Positions 27,868 through 35,238 of a stretch of 45,865 bases of DNA are shown piece after piece (position 1 is the stretch's first letter; every line of letters starts with the position of its first letter). Origin of the DNA: Comamonadaceae bacterium. GTDB lineage: Bacteria; Pseudomonadota; Gammaproteobacteria; Burkholderiales; Burkholderiaceae_C. A program made the position numbers and the translations under genes. The DNA lies in the NCBI GenBank assembly GCA_947372495.1, contig CANBTZ010000002.1:1-45865 (forward strand), written 5' to 3'. Under the pieces are notes generated by a model. The model saw nothing but the letters and a program-made list of their open reading frames with translations, was not told the origin of the DNA and did no database searches.

Positions 27868-28620
27868 ATGACCCCCATCGGCATCATGAGTGCCATGCAC
27901 GAAGAACTGGCCGCGGTGTTGCAAGCCTTGCCCGACGAGCAGCGTGTGCAGGTGGCCGGGCGGGATTTTTGGCAAGGCCACTGGCATGGCCGCCCTGTGG
28001 TGGCGGTGCTTTCGCGCATCGGCAAGGTGGCGGCGGCCACCACGGCCACGGCCCTCATCGAGCGTTTTGGCGTGGGCCAGATCGTCTTCACCGGGGTGGC
28101 GGGCGGTCTGGGGTCGGGCGTGAAGGTCGGCGATGTGGTGCTGGCCCATGGCTTTGTGCAGCACGACATGGACGCGTCGCCCTTGTTCCCCAAGCATGAA
28201 GTGCCTTTGTATGGCCGCAGCCGTTTTGAAACCGATGTCGACTTGTCTGCATCATTGCGTGATGCGGCAAGGGCCGTGCTGGCGCAGGTGGCGGACCATG
28301 TTGGCCCCGAGGCGGTCAGCGAGTTTGACCTCCAGTCGGTCCGGCTGCATGAGGGCTTGATTGCCAGCGGCGACCGTTTTGTTTCCACCACCGCCGAGTG
28401 CCGCAGTCTGCAGCAGGCTTTGCCGGAGGCCCTGGCTGTTGAGATGGAAGGCGCGGCGGTGGCGCAGGTCTGTGCCGACTACGGTGTGCCGTTCGCGGCA
28501 CTGCGCACGATTTCAGACCGCGCCGACGACGACGCCCATGCCGATTTCAGCCGTTTCATTCGCGCCGTTGCCAGCCGTTACAGCGTGGCGATGTTGTCAC
28601 AATGGCTGAAAAACCCTTGA
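27868..28620 (+). CDS. mtnN: 5'-methylthioadenosine/S-adenosylhomocysteine nucleosidase
   Basis: MTPIGIMSAMHEELAAVLQAL...VFTGVAGGLGSGVKVGDVVLAHGFVQHDMD...VEMEGAAVAQVCADYGVPFAALRTISDRADDDA. Confidence 0.93.
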   Translation: MTPIGIMSAMHEELAAVLQALPDEQRVQVAGRDFWQGHWHGRPVVAVLSRIGKVAAATTATALIERFGVGQIVFTGVAGGLGSGVKVGDVVLAHGFVQHDMDASPLFPKHEVPLYGRSRFETDVDLSASLRDAARAVLAQVADHVGPEAVSEFDLQSVRLHEGLIASGDRFVSTTAECRSLQQALPEALAVEMEGAAVAQVCADYGVPFAALRTISDRADDDAHADFSRFIRAVASRYSVAMLSQWLKNP

Positions 28621-28627
28621 CGCCCGC

Positions 28628-28707
28628 ATCTGTCGGGCTCGGGCTGTGCGGGGTGACGATGTTGAGCTTGCGTTTGAGGAACCCGCCGCAGCCCGAGTCC
28701 GACAGAT
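28628..28707. repeat. Long-stem inverted repeat with a conserved 26-nt loop (copy A)
   Basis: 27-nt arms 28628-28654 (ATCTGTCGGGCTCGGGCTGTGCGGGGT) and 28681-28707 (ACCCGCCGCAGCCCGAGTCCGACAGAT), loop GACGATGTTGAGCTTGCGTTTGAGGA. Confidence 0.85.
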
Positions 28708-28738
28708 AACCACCAACACCCGGGCTTGAGCCTGAACC

Positions 28739-29725
28739 TTATTTCAACCAGCCACGCCGACGGAAATACCACATGGGCACCACGGCGCTGGCGGCCATCA
28801 AGGCGATGGCCATGGGGTAGCCCCAAGTCTGGTTCAGCTCGGGCATGTACTGGAAGTTCATGCCATAAATGCTGGCGATCAGCGTGGGTGGCAGCAAGGC
28901 GACGCTGGCCACCGAGAAGATCTTGATGATCTTGTTCTGGTTGATGTTGATGAAACCGACGGTGGCGTCCATCAAGAAGTTGATCTTGTCGAACAAAAAG
29001 GCCGTGTGCGAGTCGAGGGAGTCAATGTCACGCAGGATCTGGCGGGCCTCTTCAAACTGCTCGGCGTTGAGCATCTTCGAGCGCATCATGAAACTCACGG
29101 CGCGGCGCGTGTCCATCACGTTGCGGCGGATGCGGCCGTTCAAGTCTTCCTGGCGTGCGATGGCGCCCAGCACTTCGCCGGCCATGGCGTCGGTCACGTC
29201 GCCCGACAGCACTTTTTTGCCAGCGGTTTCCAGCTTGTCGTAAATGCCTTCGAGCGTGTCAGCCGAATACTCGGCGTCAGCGTCAAACAGCTTGAGCAGC
29301 ACTTCCTTGGCGTCTTCGATCAGGCCCGGCGCGCGGCGGGCGCGCATGCGCAAGAGGCGAAAAACCGGCACATCTTCGTCGTGGATCGAAAACAGCACAC
29401 CTTGGCTTTTCAGGTTGGCGTTGTGCTGGTTCAAGATGAAGGCGCAGCGCACCGTGCGGGGCTCGTCTTCGTCGGCGATCAAAAAGTCAGAACGGATGTG
29501 CAACTCACCGTTGTCTTCTTCGTAAAAGCGGGCGGATTCTTCGATGTCCTCGTCCATCGCGTCTTCGGGGATGGACAGGCCAAAGTACTGTTTGATCCAG
29601 CGTTTTTCTTCCAGCGTGGGCGATTCAAGGTCAACCCAGATCGGCTGAAAGCGGGACAGCTCTTCCAGGGATTCGATTTCTTCCTGGAACAGGCGACCGT
29701 TGGCGAGGGTGAAGATGTTGAGCAT
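28739..29725 (-). CDS. corA: CorA-type magnesium/cobalt transporter
   Basis: C-terminal LIASIYGMNFQYMPELNQTWGYPMAIALMAASAVVPMWYFRRRGWLK (YGMNF motif). Start at MLNIFTLANGRLF. Confidence 0.93.
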   Translation of the reverse strand: MLNIFTLANGRLFQEEIESLEELSRFQPIWVDLESPTLEEKRWIKQYFGLSIPEDAMDEDIEESARFYEEDNGELHIRSDFLIADEDEPRTVRCAFILNQHNANLKSQGVLFSIHDEDVPVFRLLRMRARRAPGLIEDAKEVLLKLFDADAEYSADTLEGIYDKLETAGKKVLSGDVTDAMAGEVLGAIARQEDLNGRIRRNVMDTRRAVSFMMRSKMLNAEQFEEARQILRDIDSLDSHTAFLFDKINFLMDATVGFININQNKIIKIFSVASVALLPPTLIASIYGMNFQYMPELNQTWGYPMAIALMAASAVVPMWYFRRRGWLK

Positions 29726-29822
29726 GGCGTTCTCCGTAAGGCCAGATGCCAAAGGTTCAAAAAGGGCGGCGTTGGGGTGTTGCGGCGGCTTTCGAACGTC
29801 TGGCGGCATGCTCAGGTCGTCC

Positions 29823-29848
29823 GAAAGCTACCGACTCGGGCAGCTTTC
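29823..29848 (-). promoter_or_regulatory. Stem-loop in the corA upstream region
   Basis: GAAAGCT-gcCCG-AGT-CGGt-AGCTTTC on the minus strand, about 100 nt upstream of the corA start. Confidence 0.45.
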
Positions 29849-30082
29849 CACGATGGAATCTCCAAAAATAAAAGTTGATTATCGCACCCGAACGGGCCGA
29901 TTCAAGGCGCAATTCATGACGGTTCCGTGTCATCGCAGCCCTGCCGGTGGCGATGGTACAGGCCACCAAGTGATCCTCCGAAAGATAGCACCCCCCAGCG
30001 CGATTGCCAAGCGGATTCCCACGCTTATGGGGGGTTACCTTGAGTGGCCTTGCATTTGTGCAGGTGCGGGCGCATAGTGAAT

Positions 30083-30125
30083 CCAACGGCTCTTGAAAAA
30101 GACCGTTGGGCTCCCGACAGGGGGC
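30083..30125 (+). promoter_or_regulatory. Tandem hairpins in the hpf leader
   Basis: CCAACGG-c-TCTT-GAAA-AAGA-CCGTTGG (GNRA tetraloop) directly followed by GCTCCC-GACA-GGGGGC, upstream of the AGGAGG Shine-Dalgarno. Confidence 0.6.
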
Positions 30126-30149
30126 TTTCATCCCAAGCAACAGGAGGCT

Positions 30150-30485
30150 ATGTCTATGAACTTGACGATCAGCGGTCACCACCTTGAAGTTACCCCCGCC
30201 TTGCGCACGTATGTGACCGGCAAGCTCGATCGCATCACCCGACATTTCGACCAAGTGGTCGATGTCAAGGTGCTGTTGACAGTGGAAAAGCAAAAGGAAA
30301 AGGAAAAACGACAGCGCGCAGAGTGCAACATCCATGTGAAAGGCAACGACCTGTTTGCCGAAAGTGCCCACGAAGACCTGTACGCCGCCGTGGACGAATT
30401 GATGGACAAACTCGATCGCCAAGTGGTCAAACACAAGACCCGGATCACAGACCATCACCACGATGCGCCCAAGCGCATGATGTGA
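30150..30485 (+). CDS. hpf: Ribosome hibernation promoting factor (HPF/RaiA family, short form)
   Basis: MSMNLTISGHHLEVTPALRTYVTGKLDRITRHFDQVVDVKVLLTVEKQKEKEKRQRAECNIHVKGNDLFAESAHEDLYAAVDELMDKLDRQVVKHK; AGGAGG RBS. Confidence 0.95.
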   Translation: MSMNLTISGHHLEVTPALRTYVTGKLDRITRHFDQVVDVKVLLTVEKQKEKEKRQRAECNIHVKGNDLFAESAHEDLYAAVDELMDKLDRQVVKHKTRITDHHHDAPKRMM

Positions 30486-30505
30486 AATTCTCACAGTTTG
30501 AAACC

Positions 30506-30532
30506 AGGGCTGCCTTCGAGCAGCCCTTTTTG
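30506..30532 (+). terminator. Rho-independent terminator of hpf
   Basis: GGGCTGC-CTTCGA-GCAGCCC then TTTTTG. Confidence 0.92.
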
Positions 30533-30554
30533 TTTTCATTGAAATTCAATAAAG

Positions 30555-30568
30555 AGTACCTAGGTACT
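30555..30568. promoter_or_regulatory. 14-bp perfect palindrome AGTACCTAGGTACT upstream of ptsN
   Basis: Self-complementary; located in a short AT-rich patch 58 bp before the ptsN ATG. Confidence 0.5.
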
Positions 30569-30625
30569 TGTTTGTTAAATATTTATATAAGGTGGGTGAC
30601 AAGGGGTGCATAATCCGCCTCGACC

Positions 30626-31093
30626 ATGAATCGACTCGCGTCCATCCTGCCCGTTGCCCAAGTTCTTGTCGGGGTTGAGGCCACCAGCAAGAAGCGTGCT
30701 TTTGAAGAAGCCGGGCTTCTTTTCGAGAACCTGCATGGTTTGTCCCGTGCACTGGTCACGGACAGCCTGTTTGCCCGCGAACGTCTGGGCTCGACCGGTT
30801 TGGGCCATGGTGTGGCCATACCGCATGGCCGCATCAAAGGTCTCAAGTCCCCCATGGCTGCCGTGTTCCAACTGGCCCAGCCCATCGGCTTTGATGCCCC
30901 GGACGAGTTGCCTGTCAATTTGTTGATCTTCCTCTTGGTGCCCGAAGCGGCCACCCAAAAACACCTTGAAATTCTGTCGGAGATTGCCGAGCTGCTGTCC
31001 GACAGCGCCTTGCGCGAAAACATCAAGAGCAGCGCCTCTCAAGACGTGCTGCACCAGCTGATTGCGCAGTGGCGCTCGGCCCAAGTCGCCTGA
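30626..31093 (+). CDS. ptsN: PTS IIA-Ntr (nitrogen regulatory IIA)
   Basis: [39 protein letters not shown]...[30 protein letters not shown] with the phospho-His motif IPHGR. Confidence 0.95.
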   Translation: MNRLASILPVAQVLVGVEATSKKRAFEEAGLLFENLHGLSRALVTDSLFARERLGSTGLGHGVAIPHGRIKGLKSPMAAVFQLAQPIGFDAPDELPVNLLIFLLVPEAATQKHLEILSEIAELLSDSALRENIKSSASQDVLHQLIAQWRSAQVA

Positions 31094-31115
31094 ACCTTTT
31101 GCCGGACAGCCCGCC

Positions 31116-32057
31116 ATGAAACCCACCGTGGTCAGTGCCGATGTACTTTTTGAAGACCACCGTGCCCAGCTGAAATGGCAGTGGGTCGCCGGGCTGGGGG
31201 CTTCGGAGCGCCGTTTTGACGAAGTGGCTGTGCGTGAAGCCACATCGGGCGCAGACCTGGTGGGCTACCTCAACTACATCCACCCCTATCGGATGCAGAT
31301 CCTGGGGCCACGCGAAGTGGCGTACCTCACCAACTCGACCCCGGAAGACTGTGCGCGTCGCATTTCGCGCATCGTGACCTTGGAGCCGCCTGTGCTGGTG
31401 ATCACCGATGGCCAGACGGCACCAGACGCACTCTTGTCCATGTGCGAGCGGGCCCAGATTCCGATGTTCTCGACCCATGCGTCTTCGGCGTTCGTGATCG
31501 ACGTGCTGCGGGCCTATTTGTCCAAGCACTTTGCAGATCGCACCACGATGCATGGCGTGTTCATGGACATTTTGGGCCTGGGCGTGCTCATCACGGGTGA
31601 GTCCGGTCTGGGCAAAAGCGAGTTGGGCCTGGAGCTGATCTCTCGCGGCAATGGCCTGGTGGCCGACGACGCCGTTGATCTGTACCGGATCAACCAGACC
31701 ACCATCGAGGGGCGTTGCCCTGATTTGCTGCAAAACTTGCTGGAAGTGCGCGGCATTGGCCTGCTCGACATCCGTGCCATTTTTGGCGAGACGGCGGTGC
31801 GCCGCAAGATGCGCCTGAAGCTCATCGTGCACCTGGTGCGCCGCGAAACGCTGGAGCGTGACTATGAGCGCTTGCCCAACGAGCCGTTGACGCAGGTGGT
31901 GTTGGGTGTGCCGGTTCGCAAGGCCGTCATTCAGGTGGTGGCAGGGCGCAACATCGCTGTGTTGGTGGAAGCGGCTGTGCGCAACACCATCTTGCAGATG
32001 CGCGGCATCGACACCTACCAGGAGTTCATTGAACGGCAGCGCCGGGCGATGGAATAA
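31116..32057 (+). CDS. hprK: HPr kinase/phosphorylase
   Basis: [41 protein letters not shown]-loop signature. Confidence 0.96.
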   Translation: MKPTVVSADVLFEDHRAQLKWQWVAGLGASERRFDEVAVREATSGADLVGYLNYIHPYRMQILGPREVAYLTNSTPEDCARRISRIVTLEPPVLVITDGQTAPDALLSMCERAQIPMFSTHASSAFVIDVLRAYLSKHFADRTTMHGVFMDILGLGVLITGESGLGKSELGLELISRGNGLVADDAVDLYRINQTTIEGRCPDLLQNLLEVRGIGLLDIRAIFGETAVRRKMRLKLIVHLVRRETLERDYERLPNEPLTQVVLGVPVRKAVIQVVAGRNIAVLVEAAVRNTILQMRGIDTYQEFIERQRRAME

Positions 32058-32066
32058 ACCGCCGGT

Positions 32067-32495
32067 TCAACGCTGGCGGTGAGGGCAGGGGTTTTGGGTG
32101 CAGTGGGCATACAGACTCAGTGCGTGGTCTGCAATCACAAATCCTTTGGCCTGCGCCACCGCTTGCTGGCGCTCCTCGATTTCGGGGTCATAGAACTCTT
32201 CCACCCGCCCGCAATCGAGGCACACCATGTGGTCGTGGTGCTGCCCCTCATTGAGTTCATAAACCGCCTTGCCACTTTCGAAATGGTTGCGGCTCAAAAT
32301 ACCGGCCTGCTCAAATTGCGTCAAAACCCGGTAAACCGTGGCCAAGCCAATGTCGGCGTTCTCGTTCAGCAACTGACGAAAGACGTCTTCGGCCGTCATG
32401 TGCCGCAGGCCGCTGCGCTGAAAAACGTCCAGAATTTTCATGCGAGGCACGGTGGCCTTGAGCCCGTTGCTTTTGAGTTCTTCGATCTGGATCAT
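32067..32495 (-). CDS. fur: Ferric uptake regulator Fur
   Basis: [61 protein letters not shown]...[16 protein letters not shown]. Confidence 0.96.
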   Translation of the reverse strand: MIQIEELKSNGLKATVPRMKILDVFQRSGLRHMTAEDVFRQLLNENADIGLATVYRVLTQFEQAGILSRNHFESGKAVYELNEGQHHDHMVCLDCGRVEEFYDPEIEERQQAVAQAKGFVIADHALSLYAHCTQNPCPHRQR

Positions 32496-32522
32496 GGCGT
32501 TTCGGGTTTACTTTGAGAGGCC

Positions 32523-32560
32523 GCTGGATTTGAATCCAGCCGCTACAATGATCAGATCAT
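32523..32560. promoter_or_regulatory. Two adjacent palindromes in the fur/bamE divergent intergenic region
   Basis: GCTGGATT-TG-AATCCAGC (32523-32540) and ATGATC-A-GATCAT (32548-32560) flanking a TACAAT -10-like hexamer. Confidence 0.5.
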
Positions 32561-32578
32561 ATCGGTGTGCCTCCAAAC

Positions 32579-33121
32579 ATGACAGCTTTACGGACTTTTC
32601 GCTTCTTGGGTGCTTGGGCGGCCATCGCGGCCCTGTCAGCGGGCCTTGTGGGCTGCGGCAGTTTCCAGAACCCCTGGAGTCAGGACACTTTCAAGCCCTA
32701 CGTGCCCGAGGTGGTGCAAGGCAATTTTGTGTCCAAAGAGCAGCGCCAGGCGCTGCGCATCGGCATGCCGCGCTCACAAGTGCGCGACGTGCTGGGCACC
32801 CCGCTGGTGTCCAGCCTGTTCCATGCCGACCGTTGGGACTACACCTTCAGCATCAAGCGCCAGGGTGTGCCAGAACAAAAATTCCACCTCACGGTCAGCT
32901 TCAAGAGCGATGCTTTGGCGGCGATCGAGGGCGACGAGTTGCCCAGCGAAGCCGAGTTCGTGCAGCGCTTGTCCAATGGCCGCAAGCCTGCCACTGTGCC
33001 GACACTCCAAGCGACCGATGCCCAGTTGAGCAAGTACCCCTCTGGTCGCCCTGTGGCCCCTGCGCAAGCGGCACCTGCTTTGCCGACCAGCTACCCCCCC
33101 CTCGAAGCCCCCGCACGTTGA
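32579..33121 (+). CDS. bamE: Outer membrane protein assembly factor BamE (SmpA/OmlA)
   Basis: Lipobox-like [62 protein letters not shown]. Confidence 0.94.
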   Translation: MTALRTFRFLGAWAAIAALSAGLVGCGSFQNPWSQDTFKPYVPEVVQGNFVSKEQRQALRIGMPRSQVRDVLGTPLVSSLFHADRWDYTFSIKRQGVPEQKFHLTVSFKSDALAAIEGDELPSEAEFVQRLSNGRKPATVPTLQATDAQLSKYPSGRPVAPAQAAPALPTSYPPLEAPAR

Positions 33122-33164
33122 TACGCGGGCAAAGGGGTTCACTGACCTTTTCTGCCATTTTCAA

Positions 33165-33980
33165 ATGACCGTCATGACTGAATTGCCCATTGCCGTGGCG
33201 GGTGCCACTGGCCGCATGGGCCACATGTTGATCGAAGCCATCCTGGCGGCCGACGACACCCGCTTGGCGGGCGCGCTCGACATCGCGGGCAGCCCGGCGC
33301 TGGGGCAAGATGCCTCGGCCTGGCTTGGGCAGACCTCGGGCGTGGCCGTGTCGTCTGACCTGCATGCGGGCCTGCAAAACGCCCGCTTCTTGATTGATTT
33401 CACCCGCCCCGAAGGCACGCTGGCTCACCTCAAGGTCTGTCGCACGCTGGGCGTCAAGGCCGTGATCGGCACCACCGGTTTTTCGGATGCGCAAAAGGCC
33501 GAGATCGCCGACATCGCCAAAGACATCGCCATCGTCATGGCCCCCAACATGAGCGTGGGCGTGAACGTGACCCTGAAGCTGCTGCAGATGGCGGCACAAG
33601 CCCTGTCCACGGGTTATGACATCGAAATCATCGAAGCCCACCACCGCCACAAGGTGGATGCACCCTCGGGCACCGCGCTCAAGATGGGTGAAGTGATTGC
33701 CGAAGCCATTGGCCGTGACCTCAAAGACTGCGCGGTGTACGAGCGTTATGGCCACACGGGCGAGCGCGACCCGTCGACCATCGGCTTTTCGACCATCCGT
33801 GGCGGCGACATTGTGGGCGACCACACGGTGCTGTTTGCCGGAATCGGCGAACGTATCGAGGTGACCCACAAATCTTCGAGCCGCTCTACCTATGCGCAAG
33901 GCAGCTTGCGTGCCGTGCGCTTCTTGGCCAATCAGCAAAACGGCTTGTTCGACATGTTCGATGTGCTCAGCCTGCGCTGA
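33165..33980 (+). CDS. dapB: 4-hydroxy-tetrahydrodipicolinate reductase
   Basis: [42 protein letters not shown]. Confidence 0.97.
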   Translation: MTVMTELPIAVAGATGRMGHMLIEAILAADDTRLAGALDIAGSPALGQDASAWLGQTSGVAVSSDLHAGLQNARFLIDFTRPEGTLAHLKVCRTLGVKAVIGTTGFSDAQKAEIADIAKDIAIVMAPNMSVGVNVTLKLLQMAAQALSTGYDIEIIEAHHRHKVDAPSGTALKMGEVIAEAIGRDLKDCAVYERYGHTGERDPSTIGFSTIRGGDIVGDHTVLFAGIGERIEVTHKSSSRSTYAQGSLRAVRFLANQQNGLFDMFDVLSLR

Positions 33981-34001
33981 CCTGCTTGCCTTGCACCCGC
34001 C

Positions 34002-34646
34002 ATGAACCTGCACGACTTCCTCACCCACAGCGATGCCATCACCTTGTCCTTGGCTGCGCTCTTGCTGGCCTTGTCGGTGGCCAGCTGGGTGGTGATGGTC
34101 TGGAAATGGCGTCTGCTCTCTCGTGCGAGTCTGGATGTGCGCCGCAGCATTGCGGCGTTCTGGCAGGCCCCGGCCTTTGATGTGGCTCGCCAACGGGTGG
34201 GCCAGTTTGACCGTGATGCCTGCGTGGCCCCCTTGCTCGACGCCACGCTCTTGCCCGTGGGCGGCACGCTTGCCAGTGCCGGCGACCGGCACCAGCAACT
34301 CACCCGCGTTTTGCGCGACGCCCTGAACGCTGTGGTGCGCCGTCTGCAGTGGGGCCAGTTGCTGCTGGCCACTGCAGGCTCCACATCGCCATTCATTGGC
34401 CTTTTGGGCACGGTGCTGGGCATCTTCAGTGCCCTGACAGGCATGGCCGAAGCCGGGCAGCTGACCATCGACAAAGTGGCCGGGCCTGTCGGCGAAGCCC
34501 TGGTCATGACCGCCGTGGGCCTGGCGGTGGCCATCCCGGCCGTGCTGGGCTACAACCTGCTGGGCCGCCGCATCGGCCAGATCGAGGCCGAACTCGAAGG
34601 CTTTGCCCACGATGTGCGGGGCCTGCTGACCGAAGACCGCGGCTGA
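34002..34646 (+). CDS. MotA/TolQ/ExbB proton channel family protein
   Basis: TAGSTSPFIGLLGTVLGIFSALTGMAEAGQLTIDKVAGPVGEALVMTAVGLAVAIPAVLGYN. Confidence 0.92.
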   Translation: MNLHDFLTHSDAITLSLAALLLALSVASWVVMVWKWRLLSRASLDVRRSIAAFWQAPAFDVARQRVGQFDRDACVAPLLDATLLPVGGTLASAGDRHQQLTRVLRDALNAVVRRLQWGQLLLATAGSTSPFIGLLGTVLGIFSALTGMAEAGQLTIDKVAGPVGEALVMTAVGLAVAIPAVLGYNLLGRRIGQIEAELEGFAHDVRGLLTEDRG

Positions 34647-34649
34647 GCC

Positions 34650-35081
34650 ATGTCGTTCGGCCGCCTGGAATCCTCCAAAAACCCTGCGCCCATGAGCGAC
34701 ATCAACGTCACCCCCATGGTGGACGTGATGCTGGTGTTGTTGGTGATCTTCATCCTCACCGCGCCGCTGCTGACCAGCGCCATCCGCCTGGAGCTGCCCC
34801 AGGGCGAGGGCACCCAGTCCGGCCAAGCCCCGCAGTCGGTCACGCTCGTGGTCAACGCCCAGGGCGACTTGTTTTTCAACGACCAGCCCGTGACCGCGCC
34901 CGAGCTGCGCACCCGTCTGCAAGAAACCGCCCAACGCAACCCCGAGACCGAAGTGCAACTGCGGGCCGATCAGGCCATCGCCTACGGCCGCGTGGTTGAG
35001 GTCATGGGCCTGGCCCAGCAGGCTGGGCTCTCTCGCATCGGCTTCGTTGCAGAAGCCCCGCGATCCACCCCCTCCCGTTGA
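34650..35081 (+). CDS. ExbD/TolR biopolymer transport protein
   Basis: [37 protein letters not shown]. Confidence 0.93.
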   Translation: MSFGRLESSKNPAPMSDINVTPMVDVMLVLLVIFILTAPLLTSAIRLELPQGEGTQSGQAPQSVTLVVNAQGDLFFNDQPVTAPELRTRLQETAQRNPETEVQLRADQAIAYGRVVEVMGLAQQAGLSRIGFVAEAPRSTPSR

Positions 35082-35102
35082 ATCCGGCTTGCAAGTGCTG
35101 CA

Positions 35103-35178
35103 AGCGCTGAGGGTGGGCGGCTTGGGCAACGATGTTGAGCCTGCGTCTGAGGCGCCCGAGCCGCACACCCTCAGCGCT
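35103..35178. repeat. Long-stem inverted repeat with a conserved 26-nt loop (copy B)
   Basis: 25-nt arms 35103-35127 (AGCGCTGAGGGTGGGCGGCTTGGGC) and 35154-35178 (GCCCGAGCCGCACACCCTCAGCGCT), loop AACGATGTTGAGCCTGCGTCTGAGGC (22/26 identical to copy A). Confidence 0.85.
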
Positions 35179-35238
35179 CCCCGAGACCCATCAATAAGCC
35201 GATTCAGCCCCTCCTGCCCCTCTACAATTGGGCCCATC

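Noticed and set aside
28628-28707. Interpretation of copy A as a simple bidirectional terminator
   Set aside because: No poly-T on either side, a 26-nt loop too large for a typical terminator, and the loop is conserved in a non-convergent gap.
30000-30082. Possible sigma-54 promoter for hpf (TGGCCTTGCATTTGTGC)
   Set aside because: GG-to-GC spacing does not match the -24/-12 requirement.
34996-35238. N-terminal extension of the leuS ORF running through hairpin element B
   Set aside because: LeuS homology starts at [18 protein letters not shown] (35239); the extension is out-of-frame exbD tail plus the intergenic hairpin.
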